From Climacium dendroides (lineage: Eukaryota > Streptophyta > Bryopsida > Hypnales > Climaciaceae): a DNA stretch of 64,000 bases. Shown here in pieces: positions 1 through 12,737 of this stretch (positions are counted from its first letter, which is position 1; each line of letters starts with the position of its first letter). The notes below the pieces were generated by a model. It was given only the letters and a program-made list of their open reading frames with translations. It ran no database searches and was not told the origin of the DNA. Both the position numbers and the translations under genes were made by a program. The DNA is taken from the NCBI GenBank assembly GCA_950106755.1, contig OX467088.1:14058001-14122000 (forward strand). Direction: 5' to 3'.

Positions 1-1280
1 GATCAGCTATTTAAATACTCGCATCTCAAATTTGAACTCAATCCAAGATACTGTCCAACTTTGGTGGACATTACCTCAATATTGATTTTCTAAACCTTCA
101 TTGCCTCCACACCCCGGTTGTATTTTGTACATAACTCTCAGATTTTAAGTCTATTGAAGCTAAATTTTTGGCACAAAGTAGAAGATAAGATGAGAAGAGT
201 ACCCTTCAAGTTTCACGTTCATATCACAAAAATCCAATAGGAATGACGCTCCTCAATATACCCTCCATTGGTTGCCTTGAAATTCAAACACCTCCACTTC
301 AACTCCTCATAACTTTTTCTCCATAGTAGATTTAGTTTTGAAACTTGGCACACTTATGTATCAACTCTTCAAAAGCCCAGATCCAAAATATAACACTCAA
401 CCAATATTCTTGCAAAATGTTACACAAAAGCTCCCCAAATCAATACTTTACTTCAAATAAACCTCCCATAACAACAACACAACTCACTCACTCAAGTACT
501 TCCAACCCTCCAACCCTTCAAGAGACAAGAAAAAAAAGAGAGAGCAAAGGACCAGCCCTTGCCTCTAGTAGCCACCACAAACCCCGCCGGCTAGCCGCTG
601 GCTAACCCTAACCCTAACTCCACTACCCTAGTATCAACTACTAACAACCGGTTGTCAACCGGCAACAACATAGTCAAGACTAAGGCTCCTAACACTTATA
701 TACCCCACGACTAGCAACTCACAACATACAATACTAACAACTAATTTTTCAACTAACAAGATGTCTAATTCAAATTGTAGACGGCCTACATCACGACACC
801 GGGGTCTACAGATCGATCCCCTCCAACCCCGGTCGATGATTAATAGCCAAGTTCAAGGTTGTTGGCAATCTGAACCCGAACGGGTTATGAGATATTAGGC
901 ATGTATGAGGCCTCTCCCTTTTTTTTACTTGGTAACCCTAATCCTTACTAAGAAACGTCGTTTTCAAAGACAAACAATTTTTAGCCGGGAAAAAAACCCA
1001 CTAATTTCCAAAGTAACTCCCAGAATTACCTAAGCGGAAAAGCAGAAACAAAGAAAAGTGAAAACGCAATTAATAGGTACAATTATCAAGGTTGTAGGGA
1101 TAACTCACCTTCTGCACGGAGTCCAACACCACGTCCAAGTTTCTCTCTTCTCTTAGCATACAGTCGAAACTGTGTACAAAACTCTACTTCCTTCCGAACA
1201 CTGGAGTCTCCAATTTGGCCACAAAACTTCAACACCAAGTTCGGACACTTGACCTTCAACGAAGACCTTTGCAACAGGAG
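1..1280. other. non-coding, no gene recognised
   Basis: No convincing gene. Short open frames here are low-complexity (Ser/Thr/Pro-rich) and lack homology I recognise. Two short CCCTAA-type units occur near 604-620, too few to call telomeric. The stretch around 780-900 is more GC-rich and could be a decayed retrotransposon edge, but no terminal repeat or primer-binding site is visible. Confidence 0.5.
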
Positions 1281-1282
1281 AG

Positions 1283-1690
1283 AACTCAAAACAGACACCT
1301 TCGACGGGAGAGGGAGGGAAGACAGATAGGGAAAACTCAAAAGAGGCGCCTTCGACGGGAGAAGGAGGAAAGATAAACAAGAAAAATTCAAAAGAGGCGC
1401 CTTCCACGGGAGAGGGAGGGATGACAGACAGGGAAAATTCAAAAGAGGCGCCTTCCACGGGAGAGGGAGGGAAGACAGACAAGAAAAACTCAAAAGAGGC
1501 GCCTTCCACGGGAAAGGGAGGGAAGACAAACAGGAAAAACTCAAAAGAGGCACCTTCGAGAGGAGAGCGAGGGAAGATAGACAAGAAAAACTCAAAACAG
1601 GTGCCTTTGACGGGAGAGAGAAAGAGATCTCAAATGAGGCGCCTTCAACGGGAGAGAGAGGTGAAGACGCAAAAGAGGTGCCTTTGGGTG
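1283..1690. repeat. 51-bp minisatellite (about 7 units)
   Basis: Tandem repeat with a period of 51 bp, i.e. 17 codons, so frames stay open on both strands through the array. Each unit carries AAAAGAGGCGCCTTC followed by a purine-rich tract ending in GACAGACA. Read on the plus strand a unit gives EAPSTGEGGKTDKKNSK-like peptides; on the minus strand, Leu/Ser/Pro-rich peptides. The units are diverged, most so at the right end. No start, splice context or flanking domain supports a real protein. Confidence 0.8.
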
Positions 1691-1884
1691 GATATCATCA
1701 GGGCCGGCCAGTGGGATCGACCCGATGGATGAATGTGGCTGTTCTGACCTCCGTCCTACCCATCTTGCCCCCCTGTCTCGCTTTGCTTGGATGTCAACAC
1801 AAATAAACTTAAAAACGTAGAAGCCTTATAATATCAAACTCCGAGTTCAAAATCACATCATGACATTCGCAATTTTGAAGGGAT

Positions 1885-2035
1885 AGGCTTCTAATTATAA
1901 GTGGCAGGTACAATGACCAACAGGACTGCTCAGCACAAACCTGGATTCAAATCTTGGAGGAGTGGAAGGGGCTGGGGTGGATTGACCCCCTCGCTCAGCC
2001 CTTTGGGCCAACCATAAAATTATTTATTTTCCGCA
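1885..2035 (+). repeat. SINE-like dispersed repeat, copy 1
   Basis: Contains a B-box-like GGATTCAAATC near 1942 and then GGGGTGGATTGACCCC, which is shared with copies near 7.65 kb (same strand) and 2.4 kb (opposite strand). A tRNA-derived SINE is a reasonable reading, but the A box is unconvincing and the ends are not defined. Confidence 0.35.
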
Positions 2036-2327
2036 CAAGATTTTTTTTTTCAATTCAATTTCTGAATTCATAACCAGTTGTTGACTTTTTCAAAGCTAAC
2101 ATGGCACCATCCTATTGGTAACCCATCACTATTGCCATTACAAGTTGCAACTCATAACCTTTTTTCCTTTCAACTTGCTTCCTACATCCTTGGATCATGA
2201 AGATCAAAGGTTATGATTGAAAAATGTACAACCGGTTATGTATGATAACCTATTCGCCACTAATTGGTTATCTAATATATAATTGCAATCACAGACCTCA
2301 AATTTGTCTAAAGGAGGTCAAGAATGT

Positions 2328-2450
2328 ATCCTAGAATGGCCCAAAGTAGGATTTTTTTTTAAATGCACCCCTAGTAAGGAGGAAGTGAGGGGATCAATCC
2401 ACCCCAATTAGTGTGGGCACCTTGTTCCTTGCTGCCGGATCCTACTATGG
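2328..2450 (-). repeat. SINE-like dispersed repeat, copy 2
   Basis: Inverted relative to the copy at 7.6 kb. Both share CCTAGAATGGC at one side, an internal poly-T/poly-A tract and a CAATCCACCCC-type block. It is diverged and its ends are uncertain. Confidence 0.4.
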
Positions 2451-2679
2451 AGTATTGATGCTTGGTTCTCTACCTTTGGAGTTCTTTGAGAACTGATCGA
2501 CTATAAGGTCAGACCACCTATACCTAAGGTAGATGCACCAGTAAGTACTCCAACATGTGGGATATGCTATTTCCAACCACAAGCTACAATTGAAGTTTTT
2601 ATATCTTTTTTAAGGTATGGACTAGAAAGATTATGACACATATTAGAAGATAGTGAGGGGTAAGGTAGTTTTTGAATGA

Positions 2680-3095
2680 TTGGAATTAGAAGACTCTAAA
2701 CACTAGCTATTAGTACAATGCACTTTTTGGCTCCCAAAATTCACAACAATTTCAATTTTGAAGATAAAATTTTGAAAATTTTTCTATCCCAATATTTCTT
2801 ATCTTCCTACATGGGAAAATTTTCACCAACTCATACCATGCATCATTTGCTCTAGAATTGCTTAAGTGATCAGATATTGGTCCATTCTCCTTAATCACTT
2901 AAGCGTCTGTAGAATATATGGTGAGTAGTTGAAGTCTAATGAAAATTCTTCCTTTGTAAGAAGATAGAAAATATTGTGATTGCAAAATTTTCAAAAAAAT
3001 TTTGCACAAAATTGAAACTTTTGTGAATTCTGGGAGGCAAAAAGTGTTGCAAACTAGTATCTAACATCCAACATCCAGAGTCTTACAATTCCGCT
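2680..3095. repeat. foldback element (long inverted repeat)
   Basis: The left arm from about 2680 to 2860 and the right arm from about 2900 to 3095 are inverted copies. Paired blocks include AAGACTCT near both ends, CACTTTTTGGCTCCCAAAATTC against its reverse complement near 3030, and GCTTAAGTGAT/ATCACTTAAGC close to the centre. Arms are about 180 bp and diverged. This is a MITE or foldback transposon with no coding capacity. Target duplication not established. Confidence 0.65.
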
Positions 3096-3099
3096 CACT

Positions 3100-3455
3100 T
3101 AGGAGACTAATTCGTAATCATGCCCATAGATTTCAATAGATCATGCCTATAAAATTAGGGATTGCATAACACTTAGCATTCACCAATTGTTCCTAGTAGC
3201 CTTCTATATTGTGTATGCCATTACAACTAGCTTCCCACACGCAATTTACAATGGAGTTTTGTTTGGTCAGAATTACCAGTACTCTACAAGTTATAGATCC
3301 ATCACTAGTTGGTAATGGGTGGTCCAACCTTACCTCCCTAAGAGTTTCTAGAATTAATTTGATCAAAAGAAAACGAGCTCCATCTTTTAAGTTTCAATCC
3401 CTGCCCTCAACTAATGTTCAATATTTAGAACACAGTTGTTTTTAGAGCAATCTAC
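3100..3455. other. non-coding
   Basis: A+T-rich DNA. The 78-codon open frame from 3209 has no recognisable domain and no codon bias; I regard it as chance. Confidence 0.5.
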
Positions 3456-3459
3456 CTTA

Positions 3460-5165
3460 AGTAACACAAAATTCAAATTCATTCTAATTCTAACTTTGCA
3501 CTAGAGCAAGGACACTATGAAAATCAATGAATTCATGCACTACTATACAAGCCCTAACTATCACTATCTAAAGCATTATAAATAAAACCTTTGGACTTCT
3601 AACATTATTTTAAGGTCTGCAAAAAAAAAATTTAAAAACTATTTTAATGATTACCAAATAATTTATTAATGCAAAATGAATTGTTGTTCAAATTTTATAT
3701 AATTATTTGGTAAAAATGTGTTAAAGATGACCTCAACCTATGGTATATACATGTCTAAATGGAAAGCTTAGATTTGTTTCATTTGAATTAGCAAGGTAAA
3801 ATTTATCAAGAATCTAGTTTTGGAAGCAATTAAGTTCATTATAGAAATAGTGTCTTAGTAGATTCATTTTTAAATTATTTTTTAAAAAATTTCAAAACCA
3901 AAAATTCTATTGGAGTGTAGATTACTTGTTAATCTCAAAAGTGATAAGGATTGTCATGTTTTAATATCATTTTGAGAATACAAATGGTTTAATTTTTCCA
4001 TCCATCATATACCTACTTTTATATAATGATTTTCTTAAGGATGAGTTCGTTAATTTTATAGTGAATTCTTTTTCCTACATTTTCAACTCTATTTCATGCC
4101 ATGAGCTTTTTAACTTCAAAATTCTATAGTGCAAAAAGTCAAATTGGTAAATTCAAAGTCTAAAAAACTAATTAGCAAGGTGAAAACAAATATTTCACTC
4201 CATTTCAAACACTACTATATAACAATCTACATAGTTAAAGTGTCTAAATTCTTTCCTACAAATTCTAATGTAAGTCCTATGCTAAAGTCTATAATTGAAT
4301 GTAATAAGAAAGAAGTATTTTATTCATTGCAAGTCTTTGCACAAGAAATGGCAATTTTGAAATGTTTTTTGGTGAAACATATTTATAGAATTTTTATAGT
4401 TAAGCAATCAACAAATAAATGATTTTGAAGCTTCTTTGCTTCTATTATTAGTATTTACACTCACTTACCTCAAAGAGATTGTATGAATACAACATGAAAA
4501 ATCCAATAAATTCTTCATTATTTGCTAAAAAGTATATAATTTTGCATTTGTATATATTGTATATTATAATATAAATTTTACTTCAATTAAAATATAATAT
4601 TGAAATTAACTACAATAGTTTCAAAGTTTACAACCATAAACATGTACATATAAAGTAAAGTTGGCAATTTTTTCCAAAAAAATATTTGAAAGATGCTAAA
4701 GGTATAATTTTTTGGTCAGTATAATTCTTTTTGTATGGTGAAAAAAATTCTTGAAATTTTGGCATCTATTTTAAAATTATTTTTTTGTTAAACCTATCCT
4801 ATAATTATGATATACAAGCAAAAATATGTGATCAAAATTTGACTTCTAAGGAAATGAACCCTCAAACGACAAGCCTATCATTAGGGTTTTAAGCCTTAGC
4901 CTTATCAAATTCCTTAATGAATTGGTGCATCTTTTGATTTACATTAACCTAAAAATCATTCTTTTGAACACTTTTTGTCCTCAAGAATAGCATTTCAAGA
5001 TTAATCCTTAGATGATACTCCACATTCCATTCAATCAAACTTCGCCAATTTTCTATATTAAAACACTTTGTTTACAAATTTGACAATTCTATCATATACT
5101 AATATAAATCCAAAATTCAACTTTATTTCATTATAATCAAAACATTAACTACTACAAATTTTTTT
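3460..5165 (+). repeat. 1.7-kb dispersed repeat, copy A
   Basis: Aligns by eye, in the same orientation, with 51560-53945. Landmarks are ATTCTAACTTTG at the start, GTGATGAAGGTGACC-like text near the middle, and CACTTTTTGTCCTCAA at 4968 and about 53743. This copy lacks the 1-kb TTAA-flanked insert that interrupts copy B, so it preserves the empty site at about 4946-4950. It has about 400 bp around 4520-4910 that copy B lacks. No coding region. It may be an LTR or part of a larger element. Confidence 0.6.
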
Positions 5166-5169
5166 ACTA

Positions 5170-7530
5170 TGTTTCAACCAAATAGATTCAAAATGGATTG
5201 TTTTGATGGCAAAAGCCTTTCAAAAATAAAAATTGAAATTTTATCGCACCTAATTATAAAATCTAGTGATAAACTACTTCATTATGTTGTAACATAAAAA
5301 TGGAATGTTTTGAGATTGCACAAATTATGAGACTATAGCATATGAACTTAAAAAAATATTGGGGGGAGGGGGCATCCAAATTTAAGGCAACATGAATTTG
5401 GAGAGCTTCTTTACAAGTTAATTTCAATTTTTTGCTTAAGCTTTTCTTTTTTCCTTTTTGTGACAAAGTAGGTTACATGTTTACAAAATTTTATAACATT
5501 TCAAATTAGAAAACATGTACTAAAATATCCCCCAAAGGAACTAGCTTCAAGAAAAGTCTCATACAAAGTCCTTTTTTCAACAATTTATAGCTTGTGCATG
5601 CAATAATGTTTTCAAAATGTGAATGATGGAGTTTTAAATCTTAGCTAGATCTAAAGGAGGGGAAATTTTTTCTCAAAATATCAAACTTTGGTAGGCTTGA
5701 TCAACCTATGTCAAAGTTGATGGAAAGGACAATTTTACATTTTGGGGAGGAAGATGGGTTAAGGTTAATAATAACCTCACTGCTCTTGAACTACTGACAT
5801 TGAAAAATGTACTCTTCAATTCTAAAAATGTAATCCTTTCACTTTATTCTGAAGATGTCCCTTGCTCCATGAATCAAATTTAGGACATGTAGCAATTTTT
5901 TGAAGTTTCTGAAACCACTTATTCTGTGTGCTTATTTAGAAATGAATAGAGAAGAATTTTATACAAGTAGGGTGGTATGGGGTAAAACAATTGATGTAGA
6001 GGTGTAAAGTAGAATTACCATGAGCTCAACCGCTCAAAGTAATGTGAAAAGTAGGAATGGTATTCAAATTAGAATTTTAGGTCTCATTTTGATATAATAG
6101 AACAACTTTTTTCAAGATCATTTAAACTACGAAAAGTTGAAAAATTACGTTAAATTTCATCTCCTGAAAGGCAAAACCTTTTTTGAGATTTTAGGTCTTC
6201 AATTAAAAGTTATGGGCAAATTTCAAAGAGGGGTTGTAAGGGACATTTTCTTTAATAGTTTTGATACTCTTTGAATTTTGTCCATAACTTTGGGTTGGAG
6301 ACTTAAAATCTCAAATGGATTTTTGGAGATGAATGTTAGAGCTTGATTTACCAACTAATTTTAGTTCAAATGTTTTAAAACTAATTTCTATTTTATAGGT
6401 TTGAAGGTTTGAAATTCTACTTTTCATACAATTTCTACATTTTGACAATGAGTCTTCAAGCTCTCATCTTGAAATTATCCCGTATCCTTTGAAAATTCAT
6501 GATGGCTTGTTTGCTTGAGATTTTGCAGGAGTGTAATACAATTGTGCAAGAATGTAATCTTGATCAAGGTAGGAATACCATAATCAGTTTATGAACCTTA
6601 AATAGCTAGAACTTATAGATATATGTTTTTATCATTTCAAGGCATATATGTAGCTCTAAAATAAATCCCTCTTTTAATTTTGACAAACAAGACAAGTGCT
6701 TTGAAGCTACAATTATACCTTGAAATGACAAGAGCATGCACATTCCAATTATTTAAGGTCATGGCATTCCTATTTGGTATATGATAAGATTGTCAATTTA
6801 ATTTCACATTGTGCAAGACTCTTTAAATAGCACAATAGGATGTTTAAAAAAGTATTGTATCCTACTCATCTTGGTTTTACTATTAATAACTTATTGAAGA
6901 AGAGAAAAGAAAAGCTTTTGAGCCAAAAGTTAACCTTGGAAGAATGGAGCTAAAATCACATAGTCAATTTTTGAAAGCTTCACCTATATATGCTTCCATT
7001 TTGTGACTACTTGTGAGGAATTCTAATTTGGAAACAGTTATAGAATCTCTACACTAAAATAAACTTTGAAGTCCTTTATTGATTCCATTTTCAAATGTTT
7101 TTGGAAAAAAAAGTAATATCATTTAATGTAGATTGTTTAATAGAGCATTGGAACCATAGGGATTTGGGAATGGCATATTTTGAATTCCATGTATTTTGAA
7201 CCATTTTCTACTTTTTTCTATTCACTATTATTTTTCAAAAATGAACATGTTTTACTTTTTCTACATATTACATTGATTAACAATTTATTCCTTTAACATG
7301 TTGTGGAGACTTGCAAGTTGTAGGATCTAAAGCAAAATGTCTAAAAAATGAATTCTAACTAGTTGAAGAAGGTTGGAACTTCTTCTTTTTGAAACCCAAG
7401 CATCAAAATCTTGCAATTGGTACATTAAAAACTTAGGAGGGTTTATTCTAACAATTACTTTGAGGATTCTATGGCTTGATTCACTAAAAAACAAATATAG
7501 CCAAAAGATTTTAACCTCGCTTTGGAGACT
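5170..7530. other. A+T-rich repeats, two imperfect hairpins
   Basis: No gene. An inverted repeat with arms of at least 50 bp lies at about 6120-6430 (TTATGGGCAAATTTCAAAGAG against its complement near 6285). A shorter one is at about 6628-6740 (TATCATTTCAAGG against CCTTGAAATGA). At 7080-7260 the sequence resembles the interiors of the TTAA-flanked elements at 53.1 and 57.6 kb, so this is probably a truncated relative. Confidence 0.5.
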
Positions 7531-7565
7531 AACATTTTGTAGCCATTTCCATGGGCTCTAAACAT

Positions 7566-7740
7566 GCAAAACCATAGGGGTTCAAACTCACATTCAATGT
7601 AGGGATTCCAACCCCAAAGCATCGGAAAATTGAAAATGAGGTTCCCATGCTACAATTGGTGGGGTGAATTGACTCCTTGCTTGGCCTAATGAAAGGTACT
7701 TTTAAAAAAAAAGGAAGCCCCCCACCTTGTGCCATTCTAG
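7566..7740 (+). repeat. SINE-like dispersed repeat, copy 3
   Basis: B-box-like GGTTCAAACTC near 7578 is followed by GGGGTGAATTGACTCC at about 7660, an A-rich tract and CCATTCTAGG. The last part is the reverse complement of the head of the 2.33-kb copy. Confidence 0.4.
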
Positions 7741-8078
7741 GTTATTGTATGTTTTTTATTTCCTTTTAGATGAATTTGGCATCTTGGAAGGCAAATTCAA
7801 AATTTGCAAATTCTATCATGTGTAGAAAATAAAAAATTTTAGCTATTTTCACTTATGCCCAAGCCATAGACTATTACGATGGCTTCCAGATGTCCATGTG
7901 TCCATGTGTCTTTATGTGGCAATTTTTTTAATATTATTTCGTTATTTTTGAAAAAATGGGAACCCCATTGCATTAAAAAAACCAAGAAAACAACAACCAA
8001 GCCTCATTGGTTGGACAATGAAGTGAAAAATTATAAAAATTTAAACAATATTTGTGATGGGTTCATTTACCTTATCTA

Positions 8079-8409
8079 AAGTAGGAGGTTCTAAAAGTAC
8101 TCGGGCTTTAAAGTCACCTAACTCTTCGAATGTACACTATTTGTACATGTTAATTTTTCATTGTACCAAGAATGTACAAATACTGTACATTTGAGGAGGT
8201 AGGCGATTTTAAAGTCCTATACCATCTCAACGTCAAAAATTCAGAAATAAGTTAATTTACAAAGCTCCAAAAAGAATAAAACAACTTGGATTACATGCCA
8301 ATTCCATTTGTCTTTCAAGGAAAATTTGTTGGAAAATATTTCAACGCACTTCAACTCCCTAAATTCAGGTTCTAGCCCTTACATGAGCGCTTTTTAGGAC
8401 CTCCTACTT
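8079..8409. mobile_element. MITE with TA target duplication (331 bp)
   Basis: Terminal inverted repeats AAGTAGGAGGTTCTAAAAG and CTTTTTAGGACCTCCTACTT are flanked on both sides by TA (8077-8078 and 8410-8411). The left part holds a second, internal near-palindrome around 8100-8215 with GTACA/TGTAC blocks. A diverged relative in the opposite orientation lies at 58.49-58.79 kb. TA plus TIRs suggests the Tc1/mariner group. No coding capacity. Confidence 0.65.
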
Positions 8410-8703
8410 TACCTCACATTAGATTTGGTCGGTCACGGAAGAGCCACAATTCAATTGACAATTCATGGAGTTTTACTTTTTCTGAAGCCCAAATTTGGTA
8501 TGCTAGATCAGAATTGCATAAAAATTGAATGCAAAATTATTTTGAATGGTAGAATGGGGTAGACAATTGAGAGTTGCCAAGTATAGTGATGTCTTAGGGT
8601 CAACCTGTCGCGGCTCAACCTGTTCCGGGGAAAGAAAGACTCGGTGTTGTGACCTGTTGAAGGTCCTCGGTCCGCTTGATCCGGGATTGTGTTAGCATCG
8701 ATC

Positions 8704-8964
<261 letters not shown>

Positions 8965-9049
8965 TAGATTAGATTTGATGTGTAACGGAGTGTGCATTGG
9001 GTAATGAGTCTTCTTTCGTATCGCCTCCGACATGGGGTTTTAATTCCGT

Positions 9050-10090
9050 CTCCGGGTCCAACGCTGCTGTGGTTGCAGCTCGGACTCCAGACGTGTGGAT
9101 CACAACTAGAAAATGACACATGAAAAGAGGCAAAATTCATATATGGCATAGGTGAAAGGGTGCGTTTTTTGTCTTGTGAATTTTGTCTCAATATTGTGTC
9201 CTTCTAACATGAAAATGGTCGTTTTTCATATGTGGAATTGGGGCGCTCGTGTGCCTTGGTCCATCCATGAATTTTGAGCATTTTATTGACATGAATTGTG
9301 ACCAAAATGCATAGTTCAAAATTGAGCACATTCCAAGTATAAAGAGTGGAACATTTGTGTACATGAAAATCCATAAGTTTCTTTACATCAAATTGCAGAA
9401 TGTTTGTGATTGAAATTTGGGCACTTATATTACATGAAAAGGGTACACATGATTGTAAAATAATCCTCTACATACCTAGCTATCTAATCTACCTAAGCAT
9501 CTATCAACCAAGACTTCCAACATTTCTCACTCTCATTCCCTTGAGCCTATGTAGAACATCTTCTTTAACTCTTCAGTAATGTAGTCAAAATAGCCTCCAC
9601 TGTTTTACGCCACTACTGACATGCTCACAAGCATGGTTGATGGTAATGCTGCTTGTAATGAATCCATACTTGGAAACTGCCACAACAATTCAACAGAACA
9701 ACCAACGTCAAATGCTATCACTACTATAAAATAGCAAATAGCCAAGGTCTCAAGGCATAGGATAGTCATCAACGAGTACATGAAAAGATAGTAAAAACAA
9801 AACTACACAGCCCCTGCACCTGTTTACAAAAAGAGAGACAACAGTCAGCAACGAGCTGGCCCGTCATGAATGAACTTGCATCGTAGTCACACACAGAACT
9901 ATTGGAGCAAGAATTTTACAGAAGGTGGACATCAATACACTCAACCATGTGAATTGAACTAAAAATAATCAAATGTATTTCTAAGCTCGTGATACATCAG
10001 ATAATTCGTTTTGAAATTAGTCACTCTTCCCAGAAAACCCAGAATACAGCAGATGAAGAAGCTATCTATCAAGTAGTATATGAATCAAAA
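9050..10090. other. non-coding (possible intron of the PABP remnant)
   Basis: No coding region or repeat recognised. If the poly(A)-binding protein exons at 8.7 and 37.2 kb belong to one gene, this is the start of its 28-kb intron. Confidence 0.4.
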
Positions 10091-10097
10091 AAATTCT

Positions 10098-11685
10098 TTA
10101 TATCTTACTCGTAACAGTCGTATCGGTCAAATCCTGCCGATCCGATTCCCCGAAGGGGTAGTCGAGAAGCTTGATCGTGAGCTTCTTGGCGCCCTTGACG
10201 AGAGATTTCCCAGTCTCCCTCACCGCGACGTGCATCACACCTCGGGCCCCGAAATCCTCGAAGCCTTCCACGCAGCGCGAGGCGAATCCGCCCAGGGACT
10301 TGAGCACCTTATCGCCCTCCTCCAGCAAGCCGTGCAGGACGTCGACCGTCGTCTTCTTCAGGTCGTGTAGCATGTGCGGCACGGGGTCGTTCTGGTTCAC
10401 GAAGTTGATGAAGTTTAAGCACTTGAACCGCGAGTCCTCGTGGATGAGGCGGGCGGCCTCCTTGTCACAAACGTGCGGATCACCTTCAAATGAGGCGGGC
10501 GCCGAAGGCGATGGAGATCATCGAATCGGGGTATTTCTTCTGCAAGCAACGGATATATCAGATCGAACGGATCCAGACAGAGGTCTGGACAGGGTAATTC
10601 TTAATTTCAGAACAACTCGAAGTACTACATGTACGCATGTTTAGATTATCGTAACTCTAATGTAACTTGACAAAGGCGAACGGAAACACATACACACAAT
10701 GATTGTATTGAATGGTGAAAGTCTCTGAAAACAACTGTAGCACATAGGAGCTCCATTGTGTCCAGCACTGCATTTAGGTTCTGCTCTCTTTAATTGTAAA
10801 CTAACGACTAAGACCATCGGACCTAATTAATTACGACCTTAATAGCTTAAGGTAATCAATTGTTTGAAATTTGGAACAAGATACTCCAACTCGAGGAGAA
10901 GGCAAGTCGTGCGTAATTAAGCCACGTGTAGACTTGCTAAGTTGCTGTGAGATATTAAAATTTGTTTCTCCCGCATCCTCAACCTCTTCAAGGGCAAGGG
11001 CGATCGAACAGTTCAATTACTGTTCTAAAGATAGCGCAAAGTAAGACATTATGTATTTAATGTCAAATCTCATTCTTTAAAAATGGAGCTATAGACAAAA
11101 AAAATTCAGGATTACACTGAAAGAATTGAGATGAGTCCAAGTGGGGCGTACACTAGTCACTTGCTCCGTGTCAATTTGGGTATCCAGCAACAAGCGAAAC
11201 AGCACCATATGCGCCACAGCGCCACCCAGGCTGTGGCCGCAGAAGATGATGCGACGGCCCTCCTGTCTCGCGGTGTCCAGCAAATCCGGCAGAGGGTTCC
11301 ATTTTTTGGACCCCAGGAAGGAATCCACGCGGTCGTAAAATCCTTTGTGAAAGGTGCCCCCAAACCTTCGCTCCGAGTTTGTGCACAGGTCGCTGGCAAT
11401 GTCCTTCAAATTCTTCGTGCCTCGAAATGCAATGAAAACGCAATCCGCCGTGTACGCCACCAGGAACTTCTGCCCCCGTTTCCGTTTCTTGGAGGGATCC
11501 ACCGACATGTGCACCTTCGAGAACCTAGGCGACGGATAGACGTCTTGCGCTATTCTAAACAATTTTTCCACCGCCACATTGAGCATGTACGCGGCCATTG
11601 AGCAAATGAGAGCGCCCAATAGATCATCTTTGCGTAACTTATCCTCCGTCAAACCTAGCCCTACGGAAGGGGCCATCAGCGCCAC
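10098..11685 (-). pseudogene. class 3 lipase-like gene, frameshifted
   Basis: Lipase_3 enzymes are alpha/beta hydrolases that cleave acylglycerols. Exon 1 (11685-11161, 175 codons) has the oxyanion region FIAFRGTKNLKDIASDL and the nucleophile elbow GHSLGG with catalytic Ser. A roughly 620-bp intron (weak donor GTGACT at 11160, acceptor CAG at 10540) leads to exon 2 from 10539: KKYPDSMISIAFGA, then a stop. The expected continuation (CDKEAA, then FVNQNDPVP with the probable catalytic Asp) appears in another frame. About 20 extra bases near 10475-10495 account for the break, where ATGAGGCGGGCG occurs twice. The ORF ends at 10098; a further exon was not found. Family certain, function probably lost. 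Confidence 0.8.
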
Positions 11686-11699
11686 TCACTCTGCAAATC

Positions 11700-12700
11700 A
11701 CCCACAGACAATTGGCCTTACACAAAGGTTCCATCAAACCCAGACCCAGCCACTTCCAAAACTCCTATTGGTACATGCACAACGTGACGCGCGACGGAAG
11801 TAACCAAACCGTACCGCGGCAGACGCACGCGACCACTGGTTTACGTCCCTCCACATTCACTATTGACAATTGCACGGTGGCTCCTTGCTACAACGAAATC
11901 AAACACGAAACTTGGACAAGGATAATTTACCTCAAAGAGAGTACGGTTATCAGGATGACATCCGGCCAGGGAACCTCGAGTCGCTGATCCGTTGTAAGCT
12001 GGTATGATGTTGTCCCGATCTAAAATTGCTCGTCCCCAACGCTCCGTCGATCGGACAAAGTAACGGCCAGACGTACTGGAACTTCGTCGCCTAGATCACC
12101 AGCTCCCGATCGATTCTCCCCGCCCCATTGGCAACGCGGCGACTTGGGAAGACGACGTGCGACTTTCACAGACGTACGTGAATTCGGGACTGATCGAGTC
12201 TGATTGAAGAGGCGCCTCCCGCTGGTGCAGCAACGAAAATATATTGACAATTAATACAAGTGGAAGCGTACAATCGAAGATACCGACTCCCGCACCTAGC
12301 TAGACGCGTTGCTAAAAGATCATTGAAAAATTACTGAATGCAAACCCTAAACTCGAGCAACAAATTGTCCCATCCTCCTCACACCACCCTGCTTGAAATA
12401 CCCGGGCACTAAAATAACTTTAATTTCTTTACACACATCCCATGTTCTCTCACCAAATGGAAATGAAAGGTGACTTCCACAACCAGAAACCCTAATTTTT
12501 TGCACTCTCTCCAGCTAAAAGCAAAACCTCGCATCTTGACCTAAAACCGTAAGGGAAGATTCGAGATGCACCATACCATGTACTTATATCATACACAGCG
12601 TACGCTCTGTCCTCGACGAAGATGGGCAACAACAAGAAAACGCTTCTGAGACAAGAAACCCTGATTTGGCCAATCTCACGAAAAAAACTCCTGAGCTCAG
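11700..12700. other. non-coding between two minus-strand gene remnants
   Basis: Moderate GC, no recognised gene. It could hold the upstream region of the lipase remnant and the last exon of the F-box/PP2 remnant, but I cannot identify either. Confidence 0.4.
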
Positions 12701-12737
12701 CCAAAATCAAGGACAAGAACATTTTTTGCACACATAC

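Noticed and set aside
600..625. telomeric repeat
   Set aside because: Only about two units of CCCTAA type; not an array.
1086..1595. 169-codon Leu/Ser-rich minus-strand protein
   Set aside because: It is the translation of the 51-bp minisatellite, and the other strand and frames are equally open.
10171..10644. 157-codon plus-strand ORF
   Set aside because: Antisense shadow of lipase exon 2 in GC-rich DNA; no domain.
11131..11601. 156-codon plus-strand ORF
   Set aside because: Antisense shadow of lipase exon 1.
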